Source of the DNA: Pholiota molesta
Lineage: Eukaryota > Basidiomycota > Agaricomycetes > Agaricales > Strophariaceae
Direction: 5' to 3'
Assembly: GCA_014925825.1 (NCBI GenBank)
Contig: JACGCK010000007.1
Span: 372,001-436,000, forward strand
Length of the DNA stretch: 64,000 bases
In this document: positions 34,771-45,510 of the stretch, piece by piece
How the letters are laid out: each line of letters starts with the position of its first letter
How positions within the stretch are numbered: position 1 is the first letter of the stretch
Program-made: the position numbers and the translations under genes
Notes under the pieces: model-generated
Databases searched by the model: none
What the model saw: only the letters and a program-made list of their open reading frames with translations
Told to the model about the DNA's origin: nothing

Positions 34771-37552
34771 ACCCACAGAGGTCACGAATCTCCGGGACGA
34801 CATTTCTTAGACGCGGGTCTCCCAGTGGCCCGATACCGACTGCATGGATGTAACTTTATTTCTAAAAGTGCCACATTATGCGGGTCCGAGCCCCTCCGCA
34901 AAATCGATTGATTTTTTCGCGCAGCAGATTATTTTTCACCCTCGCATACGTAGATGGCATTTTGTATATTATCTGTGCAACTTACTTTACGCTCCATAGT
35001 CATCCATTCGTACCATCGAATCATGCCTTCTATTTTTGGCATTTTCTCCCACCTTGGACCCAGCCGCGCGGGCTGAACTGCCTTGTCGTCTCAAAAGGCC
35101 ATAAAAGAACATCAGCGAGATGCGCTACATCTTATTTGCCGGCGCCCTCTCCCCTCTCTCTATACATGGACATGGCTCGCGCTCTCCGGATCTGGATACA
35201 AACTTACTATCATCATGGCCACAGTTGTCAGAAAAGATGTCGCCCTCGGATCTATTTTAGGATACCCCGCCCTCTGGCTATAAATAGCGGAATGACTCTG
35301 AGAAAATAGCGCCCAATACTGCTGCGGCCGTAGATTGTGATCGTATGTCATGGAATCTGGGTGCTATAAGAGGCAGATTGGTTGGAGGCGTCATGAGAGA
35401 GTCACTGCTTGGTTGTACATCCAATTAGCATCATATATTTTCCCCCGGATCTTGTAGCTGTTAACTTCAACTCCTACTGAATTAGTAGTATTGCGATTAA
35501 CGTATAATCGTACTTTATCCATATCAGTCTAATGAGCAAGCACGCGACCCGTTCAAAAAAGTTCTCCTCTCTAATTTTTCACAACATTCTATCAGTCATT
35601 TCTGATGAAATTTTCTGGAGCACTTATTTTATTGTCATCGATTGTACAATTTTCATTGCTTTCTAAAGCCCGATATTTCACGTAGAACTTGCGGCGTTTA
35701 TCTGATGATATCGTTAAGACAGATGCACAGTGAGAGCACTCCCAATGCCGTGTTTTCCGACGCACACACACATTGCTGTGTCTATGACAAGGAAGGAACT
35801 GAATAGTATACAACGGGGCTTGGCACGCCTTGGTTTCTCTCATCAAGACTGCGCCAACACACAGAGGAGCGCGCGCAGCGCCTTGCGTCAAGATGCCCAA
35901 TATCAATTCCTTGCCGTGATCTGAGAAGTGCCGACTTATTCTTACTACAATCCGGACGTGAGCGCTTTCTTGGCGCTTTCTTTTCTTTTGACATATATTC
36001 TATTAGTACACAACGCAGACGGGATCGGACGTGAGCGGTGGCTTTTTCGCGAACAAAACAACAGAAGCAAAAATGGAAAAGGAAATTAGCGTCGAGCGTC
36101 GATTCCGCAGCAGCGCGGATACACTTGAAGTTGGGATCGGCATTCCTTTAACTGACGGCGATGCTTTGAAGGCGCGTCGTACCTGGCTGCGGCTTCGAAA
36201 AAATAAGCCTTGCTGATGGGGCCTTAGTCGCGGTGTTTAAGAAATATTGTGCGCGCAAGAAGTGTTTAGTTGTATTTAAATGGTAGAAAATCTCAACGGA
36301 GGCTCTCGCAACGTCGAGCTCTTGGCCCCCGCAAAGCCCACAAGAGACGCAGATAACGTTGATTTCTCTTCGATAAGGGAACGAAACACGGCGGGTACTA
36401 CTACATGGGGACAAGACTTGTGTTGTTTCTTGACATACTACGGAATTCGAAGACGACTAAGAAATGCTCTGCTTTCGACATCCGCAGTCACTGTCAAATG
36501 ATTTCACCGAAATCGATTGAGTTTTTCTGATAGTGTGTAATGTCGTGAGACCGGCTGTTTGAGTTGCCGGAGGGCAGTTTTCAACAGAACCTCCAGGCAT
36601 TCAACCTACGTCTCGGGCTATTGTGAAGAAACTAGACTATAAAGTTTCTAGGGTGCGAAAAGTGGAGCTACGGCCCTTTTTCGAAATAGAGTGTAGTTGA
36701 GGTATTGTTGGAAACAATATCGCGGCTGACGTACCCTATGTCGCTACTATGAACACAGCACTGAAATGTGCCAGACTCTCAGCTGTGCCATATTCTCATC
36801 GAAGTCGACATAGTTCGTGGGCACCGGAAAAAAAAAACACAGACTGACCGACAGATACATGGTTAATAGTGTTGGGCTATTCCTCGATAACTTTCTGCTA
36901 AAATCCGCCAGTGGTTGTTTGAACTGCTTAGCCGATGAGCTACAAAGACTTCACATCAGTTTATTGTGCACGATATAGTATGCGCGAAAAAATCAATAAC
37001 GCACGTCTTGCACGATGCGCGATACGTCGCGTCGACGGCATACATTACGGGTGTGGCTGCGGACGTCGACACGATGAAAATGCACAGTTTCAACAACAGT
37101 AAAAGATGAGAAGTGTGCACGTAACTCCTTCAGTCGCGGATATCCTGAGAGAGCCTTGAATCTCTTGCGCATATCCAACTAGAGTTGCATATGGTGAAAG
37201 TTCAAACGTTCAAATGACACTATTCATCGCGATCTTCCAGGATCTGGTAGGAACAGTGGAAAAACTCATCGGACTTAGTCTCAGCCTTCCTCCGGTTAAA
37301 TCGACGAAACTTGCGCTGTTGATTGAAGTTTATATCACATGTAGCACAAGCCGATCTCTGCGAAGAATTGATTCAAGATCTATGTATGGTAAACATGAAA
37401 ACAGAGGTCTACAAAAAAATCGAGGTAAGAATGGCGAATAAAGAGCATGATGCGAGCTACTCACCAGAGCGATTATAATTTGCAACACGTTCGATCCATC
37501 CCATCCATCGTGTACATCGGCCGTTATCCAGTATCGCGCCTGCGGTCAACTA
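34771..37552. other. Gene-poor stretch
   Basis: 2.8 kb with only short frames (up to about 140 codons) that carry no motif I recognise. A TATAAATA lies at about 35277-35284 without an obvious gene after it. Nothing repeat-like stands out by eye. Confidence 0.4.
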
Positions 37553-38052
37553 TTACTTCTTCTTTTTGGGCTTTTTCTTTTTGACGCCGCCGCCTGCAAC
37601 CGAAGCGGTCGGGAGCGCAGAAGATGATTGCGCTGGTGCAGGGCTAGTTGTACGGTCGTTCTCGGCGGGTGGAACCAGATCGGAGGTCGCAGCGGCTGGG
37701 GGTGCCTCCTCATGAGGTTTGTAGTTCTGCATCTTCTGCATGAGGGACAAGTTCAAAGCCTCGAATCGATTGAGAAAGATGGAAGACGTGGTTTTAAATT
37801 TAAGACACTGAATGACAGGGTTAGATGCATCTTTCTCTCTTGCTGAATCCTGGAACTCACTGTGGCATCGTCCGTGATCTTCAGAACCAATTTGCCCTCT
37901 GATGATTTCCATTTTACGCAGTACCGCGTCTGTCCAATTATCAGATGAAGACATACAGGTTCAAGATGGAAAAGACGTACCTTATTCGGTGACTTTGAGT
38001 ACAACGACTCCGCCGCATCCTGGAACTCTTGCCAGGAGCCGATATACACCAT
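37553..38052 (-). CDS. SRP9: Signal recognition particle 9 kDa subunit
   Basis: 131 aa from exons 37981-38052, 37861-37929 and 37553-37807, all in phase. Motifs MVYIGSWQEFQDAAESLY, TRYCVKWKSSEGKLVLKITD and CLKFKTTSSIFLNRFEALN match SRP9, which pairs with SRP14 on the Alu domain of SRP RNA and slows elongation during ER targeting. The C-terminal extension, A/P/S-rich and ending in a lysine cluster (KKKKPKKKK), goes beyond the animal protein and could add RNA contacts. Divergent from the mitochondrial carrier. Confidence 0.9.
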
Positions 38053-38272
38053 AGCTCATCGAGAGTGACGCAGTCGGCTGCAGGAGCGGTGTGCAGGAGT
38101 TACGGAGGTCACGCCCCCATCAAAGCGGACTGGCCGATAAATCCGCCCCCGCAGAGGTCCGCCCGGAATACCTTGCGGTTTACTTATACCACATCCACTG
38201 TGCTCGGTTCCTCTCGTCTTCCCTTTATTTTCTTGGATTTAGATTCTCTCATTCTCTCTTCTTGATTATACC
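38053..38272. promoter_or_regulatory. Bidirectional upstream region, SRP9/ODC carrier
   Basis: 220 bp between divergent start codons. Probably shared by the two promoters; inferred from layout. Confidence 0.4.
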
Positions 38273-39894
38273 ATGTCGAGCGAGCATAAGCCAAAGCGTG
38301 CGTTCATTAGCGCGAAAGCGCGTTGTGTGTTATCTTAACTGACTTCCACGCCTTTAGCTCTACCTTTCGTGGCCAATTTCGCGGCGGGCGCGATTGCTGG
38401 CATCTCAGAGATTCTGACGTTCTACCCTCTCGGTGAGCCCGATGTTACCATTGCGAAGCGTGTAGCTAAATGACCCCTGAAATTTAGATGTTGTACGTCT
38501 ATAGTGTTTGGATCACACGACAGCTTCATCCAAACATTTTGTCGATAGGTCAAGACGCGTATGCAGCTGGAGACCGGAAAGTCGCAGTTTGGACTAGTAG
38601 GAACATTCAAAAATATCGTCAAGCAAGAAGGGTGCGTACGGATCCTGCAATTTCTCTCGAACCTCTCTGAGATATGCCTCACAGCGCAGGCCGTCTCTAC
38701 CGAGGTAACGAACTCTTCAACGCGATTGTGATCATCCAAAACTAAAATTATACAGGGCTCGTCCCCCCTCTGATGCTCGAGGCGCCTAAGCGTGCGGTCA
38801 AATTGTCAGTATATCACCATACTTGTCCATTCCTTGCGCGTGTGATGAACATATGATGATACAGTGCCGCCAATGATTTCTGGGGAAAAACATACCTAGG
38901 CCTTTTCGGAGAATCTAAAATGACCCAAAATATAGCAACTTTGACTGGATGTAGTGCAGGAGCTACTGTAAGACAACTTTTACGTGACATATTGCCCCGT
39001 TATTAACCCGAAATTCTAGGAAAGTTTCGTTGTGGTGCCCTTTGAGCTTGTGAAGATCAAGTGGGTGTGGTAGTTTGTCTTCTTATGATTTTCACTAATT
39101 TATAACAGACTGCAAGACAAGAATAGCACCTACAAAGGACCCATGGACGTCGTGAAGCAAGTCGTTCGTAAACAGGGTATTCTCGGCCTTTATGCGGGAA
39201 TGGAATCGACTTTCTGGAGGTAAGACTCCTGTCTCTGCCGCTTACAATATTTAATGTTCGACTATTCGACAGACATGTTTACTGGAACGGAGGATACTTT
39301 GGATGTATCTATCAAATCAAAAGCCTTCTCCCTAAGCCTGAGGTCGGATAACACTCTTTTGAGTCTCACTCAATCTTATTTTCATATTTTCATAGACTGG
39401 AAAAGCTGAACTCTTCAACAACTTCGTTTCTGGCGCAATCGGTGGATTTGCTGGAACGCTTCTCAATACCCCGTAAGCAGCGCATACACCTCTTTGCCTC
39501 ATCCTCGCCTACGATCTAATCCCTCGATCCTGCAACCAGATTCGATGTACGACAGTTCCAATTTCTTTTCTTTTTTCCAGCGCCTGAATATATTTCTAGG
39601 TCGTAAAATCACGTATTCAAGGAGCGGAAAAGATACCCGGCGTGGCGCCAAAATACAACTGGACATATCCTGCGATAGTCACAATCGCAAGAGAAGAAGG
39701 TGTAGCGGCTTTGTACAAGGGATTCGTACCCAAGGTTCTTCGACTGGCTCCAGGAGGCGGTGTTCTGCTCCTCGTCGTGGAATTTACTTTGGGTATATTC
39801 AGGACAGGTATCGTAATCATTTATCGCTGTTATTCAGTAATCGGTTTGCTGATTGGACGGACTTTGTGCAGCACTTGGGCCCCCGTATATCTAG
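38273..39894 (+). CDS. ODC1: Mitochondrial 2-oxodicarboxylate carrier
   Basis: 298 aa mitochondrial inner-membrane antiporter exchanging 2-oxoadipate/2-oxoglutarate, linked to lysine metabolism. Three carrier repeats each have the P-x-[DE]-x-x-[KR] signature: YPLDVVKTRMQ, VPFELVKIKLQD, TPFDVVKSRIQG. Family-specific motifs are MLEAPKRAVKFAANDFW, STFWRHVYWNGGYFGCIYQ and YKGFVPKVLRLAPGGGVLL. Fourteen exons are inferred and total exactly 897 nt. They include a 5-nt exon (38488-38492) and a 7-nt exon (39540-39546), both inside the signature of repeats 1 and 3. The final exon (39872-39894) gives ALGPPYI then stop. Exon 1 starts at 38273. The ODC assignment rests on close motif agreement with yeast Odc1/2. 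Confidence 0.92.
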
Positions 39895-40327
39895 AGAATG
39901 TCGGAGAGGCTTGTATATACCTTCAAAAAACGAAGTTACTTATTTGTATAGAAATCTTATGCGGAAGCTACGAAATCTTCGCGATCCCGAACAGGTCTGG
40001 ACTTCTTGGCGTCCCAATCTCGTTTAATAATGGTGTCTAGTCTAATAGAATTACGGTCAGTCGGGATATCGTGAAGAGCTAGACTGACGCATATCGTTTC
40101 ACTGCAGCATGTGGAGCCCATTCAAATTCAAGACGATAGAGAGGCTCAACGATTGAGCCTCTTTTTCTTGCAGCAACCGATCTCTTAAGTGGCCATCCTT
40201 CTCGGCCTTTGCATAGTGTTTATTTCGAAAGCGAAAAACGCATTGTTATCTCGGAATTTATCTGATGCACACACCGGTTGGTGCTGTTAACACCCTTTTT
40301 TTCATTAGGCCTCCATAGCGCCCTTCA

Positions 40328-40341
40328 TGAGTCATGACTCA
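40328..40341. promoter_or_regulatory. Palindromic bZIP-type site
   Basis: TGAGTCATGACTCA is a perfect 14-bp palindrome holding TGAGTCA and TGACTCA, the core bound by Gcn4/AP-1-class bZIP proteins. It lies about 600 bp upstream of the hydrophobin ATG. Function is inferred from motif only. Confidence 0.35.
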
Positions 40342-40837
40342 CTTCGCCGCTCGCCCGTCTAGCAACGCCTGTTCACTACCGAATGTGGGCGTAAATACTC
40401 AAGTTTATTGGACAGTGGAATCCTGTGGCGCGCCGAAAAGAAAGCGAAGAACTGGTGAATTCACACTCGATTAATAGGCCGTTCTATGGCGATCAAATCG
40501 CCGACCAGCTTCGGAGTTGCATGGAACTGCGCTACTAACAGGAGTCGGACGATGACTGATACTGTGTGCACTTAGTGCTGAAAAAACGACAGGGCAAAAT
40601 AATATCTTTGGCTGCAGCGAGAATTCCGTCTGACACTTATTCCTGCTATATTGACAAGCTTGTCTCCTCATTCCGAATTTCGCAAGGCTCCACCTCAGCT
40701 GGCCGTCCTTCGACGCAGGACCCGTTACGAGAAAGGGAAGCCTAAAGTACGTGGACGTCCTTAATTTTGCCTTTCCTTTAGCATTGACCGTCCCCGGTAT
40801 GCTTCTTTCTACTTTAGGCATACAGTGTTGGAAAGCG

Positions 40838-40844
40838 TATAAAA
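40838..40844 (+). promoter_or_regulatory. TATA box of the hydrophobin gene
   Basis: TATAAAA about 96 bp upstream of the ATG at 40940, consistent with a strongly expressed, regulated fungal gene. Confidence 0.6.
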
Positions 40845-40939
40845 TGTGCAGGTTTTCGACGATGTACTGCATTCGAACAACCACCAACGTTCAAAGCCAA
40901 TAACCACTTGCCTACTACTACTTCGTCACCGTCTCAGAA

Positions 40940-41459
40940 ATGCAGTTCGCCTTCGTCACTCTTGCGCTTGCCTGCCTTGCAGTCGCCAGCCCCTCCAGCG
41001 AGACCAAATCTCCTACGTGCAACAGCGGTCCAGTCCAGTGCTGTAAGTCGGCGCCCTTTCGCATTTCGGTTGTGGATGTGCCGCTGATCTGGCGTCGTTC
41101 ATAGGCAACAGCGTGCAGAGCGTACAAAGTGCCAACGTCGTCCAGGCCCTGGGGCCGCTGGGAGTCGCTACCCAGGGACTCACTGGTCTGGCTGGACTCA
41201 AATGCAGCCCTATCACTGCTGTTGATCTTGGATCGAAAGCATGGTAAGCGACGTTGTGTGTCGCGAATGATATGCCCTTGTTAACCTATCATATTTCTAT
41301 TTCTCAAAAAGCACTCAGCAGACTGTTTGCTGCACCAACAACAGCTTCAGTAAGTTGTGAAAATTATATACCGACTCATTGTCAGCTAACTCATGATTCC
41401 TTTTTTACTCAGACGGCGTCGTCGCGCTTGGATGCACTCCTATCAACATCAACGCCTAG
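40940..41459 (+). CDS. Class I hydrophobin
   Basis: 108 aa secreted protein that self-assembles at air-water interfaces to coat hyphae, spores and fruit bodies. Exons 40940-41042, 41105-41243, 41312-41349 and 41413-41459 (sum divisible by three). N-terminal signal peptide MQFAFVTLALACLAVA. Eight cysteines in the hydrophobin order C-x6-CC-x31-C-x12-C-x5-CC-x12-C: PTCNSGPVQCCNSVQ, GLKCSPITAVD, KACTQQTVCCTNNSF and VALGCTPI. The 31-residue spacing after the first CC pair fits class I of basidiomycetes. The intron inside the first CC codon pair is typical. No other hydrophobin copy is in the window. Confidence 0.96.
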
Positions 41460-42347
41460 ATGCATGGTTTCGCAGCCAGTTTTGGGTCTTTTCGGGCGCT
41501 AATTACTACGCTTTTGTGTAATGGGTTTTCTGAGTCGCTGCAATAGTATTTTGATATTGCTATCTACCAAAAATTGCCAGGTCTGCTTTCATGAATAAGG
41601 GTGCTAGTATGTGCTTAAACTAAATGGCTGCTTTCGAGTTCGTTGTACATGCATCTGCTGCGTCCATTGAGTTAGTGGCCGAGTTCTATCTCTGTCCTAA
41701 AAGAGCTTGAGCATATGGCATTTCGGTTAATTTCAGCAGTAGAAGACACCTCGACTGAACTGAAAAGATTGTGAACGACGAAGAGATATAGCTGCGTTTG
41801 CATGACTGCTATCAAATTTGCAACAAATTTGAGATGTAAGTACGTAGTCACCTTGAGTTGGTGATGATAACAAAACAAATAAATTCCCGACCAGTACTAG
41901 TCTACGAAAGTACTTCCTGAGACCAACTTGAATGCGAGTGTTGGGTGATAATTATTGAAGCAATTCAAAAGCAACTTGTGCCATTGGCCTCGCATTGGTC
42001 CAAGGCCAAATTTAGGCTTGCAATTGTATTTGTTGTGCGAATCTAAATACAAATGTGCCTGACCTGCCATATATGAACGCATCTCTACAAACATTGGCAG
42101 CTGGCAGGGCCGAACAGGTCGGGGCCAAACTGGCCCCACGACTCTCGTTGAGGCTGTACAGTGGCTTCGAGGTTGACACCATCCCATACCACGTTTCTGA
42201 CCAGCAATCGACCAGGAGTCGTTATTGGTACACTGAGCGCTCATGGCATCACCGTATGACGAGAGTCTGCTGGCTGAAGCGCCAGCTGCGACGAAAAAAC
42301 AATTGCAGGTGCGTACACGCTTCCCAGCCATTATGGGCTTGATCAGC
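41460..42347. other. Intergenic, no gene seen
   Basis: Hydrophobin 3' flank and upstream region of the small membrane protein. Overlapping open frames on both strands at 41.9-42.35 kb lack recognisable motifs. Confidence 0.4.
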
Positions 42348-42872
42348 ATGCCCAGATGCTCGGTAATTGCATGGAGGACTGACTAAATCGTCTGCATCGT
42401 TTCACAGCATGGTTATAACTCAGATCTCCTGGCAGAGAAGCCTATAGCGCCAACGCCGCCCGCCTCGAACTCGAGGCAGAACTCCAGGCATGATCTCGAA
42501 GCATACGCGCAGGAGAATCGAAGCACCAGCGCTGTTCCCCCACTTAAGAAGCCAACACCTTTCTATCGCACGAAAAAAGGCATCATCATCCTTATCGTCG
42601 TATTCGTCGTTATTGTCGCTGCCGTCGTAGGAGGCGCCGTGGGTGGCTCGAAGAAAAAGAAGTCGTCCAACGCCGATGTTGGCGTTGGAGTCGGCGGGGG
42701 CGCCGCAACGAGCTCCGCATCAACATCCACAACGAGCGCCGGCGCCGGCGTAGGGGTGGGCAGTGGCCCAGCATCGTCGTCCACATCTAGTTCTAGCACG
42801 ACAACGGCTCCTACTACAACCACATCATCATCACCCCCTGGAGGCGGGCAAGGCGCTGGGCCAAGCCAGTGA
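42348..42872 (+). CDS. Small single-pass membrane protein with S/T/G-rich tail
   Basis: Second member of the layout seen at 19637: polar N-part, TPFYRTKKG, one TM (IIILIVVFVVIVAAVVGGAV), GGSKKKKSS, then a Ser/Thr/Gly-rich region ending PPGGGQGAGPSQ. Two exons are inferred, 42348-42362 and 42408-42872, joined in phase. Exon 1 is only five codons (MPRCS), so the start is uncertain. The basic residues flanking the TM suggest a membrane anchor, but topology and role are unknown. Confidence 0.6.
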
Positions 42873-43940
42873 GAGTTTTTCTTTCCGATACCACTACATG
42901 AGGACCAGCAGGCCAGCGGATTGATGCCCTCGAGATTATCCACCCTATTGCCAGCTACATACGACTATGGGTGACCGCCCAACGTTCGACTGTCGTGCGC
43001 GGACCGTTGGACATGATGTATGATTGACCTTGGGAATCTATCATGGCCGATTGGTCATTGACATTGTGGTTGCTATATTTTTTCTTTATATTCCAGTGAT
43101 CTTATTCTTAGCACCTTGTAAGTTAATCGGTTGGATAGTCTAACTCTTCAAATTATGGTTTCAATCTATGCGAGCATGTGTCTGTTGTATATGCAATTCT
43201 TTATAGGTTATTGTCATTGATGAGATTGCTTGGGCATGTCTAGTCTCCCGTAGGCAGACTCCGAAATGCGGCTGATGATAAAATCGATGGGCATGTCCAG
43301 GGATACTAGAGTAAGTATGGCAGTGCCAATGATGTAGCAGGAGCTAATTATGGGGAGCTTCCTGTGAAAAAGCATGAGAGCAGTGGCGCCGGACTCCTGA
43401 CATGAGAGACACCAGTTATCCCATCTTATCCATGTTCTCATGGAGCTGTTTAAAGGTGGGAAGAATGACTTTTTTGAGGTCAGATAAATACCAGATCAAC
43501 TGCGATACTTTCTTTACATAGAACTGCAATCATGATCGAGGGACCAGGAGTATCAGATTCATCCAGCGGCAGTGGCGAACAGCTGATGCTAACCGAGGCA
43601 GAGCCAGCAGAATGTAATGAGGGAATTCATGGCAGGATATGGTATGTGGATGTGGGAGATACAGGTTTTGAAAATGAACATGGAGGAACAGATGATGATG
43701 GAGATCAGATGTCAGAATAGGAGCGGAGGATGCGGGAGTTTATCCCATGAACTTTGTCAATACATACAAATCTATGGAGGTTCGACACAACTTCGTGAGA
43801 GCCAAGAACGGCGTATGAAATACAAAAGTAGTATTAGCACGACATCGACCACGGAGACAAAGCGGAAAACGATAGCAGTGTGGGTGGACATGGATGGATG
43901 GATGGAGATGATGATAAGGTAAAACGTGAAGTATATAAAA
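42873..43940. other. Intergenic, no supported gene
   Basis: Short frames at 43532-43922 (+) are acidic or low complexity and probably belong to the 3' flank of the minus-strand cupredoxin-like gene. A (GGAT)n-like patch lies near 43888-43902. Confidence 0.4.
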
Positions 43941-45447
43941 TTATGCTCTGTTCGGTTTCAGCACATCTTGGGCGGGAGTACCCATAGCCGCACGATACGC
44001 GGGTGGATCTTGAGAGCTGTGCGACTGGTCCGCGGTGTGCAGCCCCAGCCGCTTGTCCGCGCGGAACGCCTGATGCTGCATGCTGCTCGCTGTTGGGCTG
44101 AGCAGGCTGCCGGTGGTGTTCGTCGTAGTGCTCAGGGTGCCCCCAGAGGGCGAGTTCCGCAGGACGGCGGCGACTTGGGTCGCCAGCGCGCGCATATCCA
44201 CATTGGAGGTCTGTTCCATCATCCCAGGGCTCGCTAATGTCGACTGCAAAGAGGGCTGGCGCTCCAGCGCTTGGTCGGAGTTCTTTCGCGGAATGCCTGC
44301 CGGCGGCATGACATTTCCAGGCGAGGTGCTTGCCCTGCGATTGGGGGCGAGCGGGGCCGCAGAATCGGGCGGTAATGGGAACGCGGTGACCATGGAGTTT
44401 TCCATAGCTTTCGCCGCCACGAAGGCCTCGCTCGGACGCCGCACGCGGACGGGGGCAGGGTTGTACTGGAAGAAATGGGAGTCGTCGCTCGTGGGCGAGT
44501 CCGCCACATTCCGGGCTTTTCGTTGCACGAGCCACCAAGTGATGGCAGCGATGATGAGGATGGCACCGAGAGCACCTCCGACTGCGGCGCCGATGATTGT
44601 GCCCAGATGAGATGTGGGCGTACTTTGGCTCGTGGATGAAGATGGTGTGACAGGGCCCTGCGAAGCAACTGCACCTATGCCGCTCAATACCAAGGTCGGC
44701 GATGGCTAGTGTCCTTTATGAATACAAGGAAACAGAATTTCGATTGAGAAGACGTACAGCTGGTGTGCCAGTCACCGCCTCTGCTGCACTCCGAAATTGT
44801 TGGAATACCTCTTGACTCGGAGGGTTTATTGCCCTATTTTATGGATCAAACTTCCGATCGATGACTGACGATTGAAGGCTTACCCCACCATCCCAGATTC
44901 GCAGTGAGAAGTAGGCGTCGAAATTTCGCAAAAATACCAGATCGCTGATTAACAAGTATCTATGAGAGGCCGGGATCTTTTTCAGCGCCAGAGGATATGG
45001 GACTTACGTTCGCTGATGTTGGTGATGAGAATGGTCCACGTTGGGGACGGCGTAGTCGAATCATTCGTTCCCCGTCCAAGGACACCGCTGTTGAAGCCCC
45101 CAGGAAGTGGGACGCATGGGTTCGCGAGACTGGATTGTGTGACGGTATGAAATCTGCGATGTGCGAGATTTAAGAATGGATAGCTGGATGTCGAGAATGA
45201 AGTGACTTACGGTCCTTCGAAAACGAATGTCACGGTGTCGTTGATACCGGCTGCTAAAGTCAAGGGACTGTAGAAGCTTCCCAGTTCTCCCACGGTCACC
45301 TAGTACAGCAGATATGACGATGCATCTAATAAGGGTAAGTCTATGCGAGCAATATAGCGAGCTTACAGCATGGTTGGTCTGACCAATGGAAGGCAGGAGA
45401 AGACAGTCCGCGACTACGAAGAATAGGGCAAGATTCCTAAAGAACAT
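43941..45447 (-). CDS. Cupredoxin-like extracellular domain with TM anchor
   Basis: Signal peptide (MFFRNLALFFVVADCLLL), one cupredoxin-like domain, a Thr/Ser stalk, a TM (LGTIIGAAVGGALGAILIIA) with WWLVQRKAR after it, and a cytoplasmic tail of about 190 residues. The domain reads VTVGELGSFYSPLTL, DTVTFVFEGP, FHTVTQSSLANPC, GGFNSGV, PIWYFCEI, SHCESGMVGAINPP. The His in FHTV and the Cys, His and Met of the last motifs match blue-copper ligands in order, so copper binding is possible. Such fungal proteins are often called extracellular serine-rich proteins. An upstream in-frame ATG at 45510 exists, but 45447 gives the better signal peptide. Several introns keep frame. Confidence 0.75.
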
Positions 45448-45510
45448 CCTCGACGAGCTCGCATAAGTCGCCGCCAAGCAAGGGAGTCTGGAAAGAGAAA
45501 CGAAACGCAT

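Larger units (their letters stand above)
39895..40939. other. Intergenic upstream of the hydrophobin
   Basis: Carrier 3' flank and hydrophobin promoter. Holds a palindromic Gcn4/AP-1-like site and a TATA box, listed separately. No gene seen. Confidence 0.5.

Noticed and set aside
35083..35283. Small plus-strand ORF near a TATAAATA
   Set aside because: No recognisable motif, no splice support, and the TATA-like word lies at the end of the frame, not before it.
40190..40315. U2 snRNA-like start (tctcggccttt) followed by a T-run
   Set aside because: Only about 11 bases agree with the conserved U2 5' end. The branch-site pairing segment GTAGTA and the Sm site are not where they should be.
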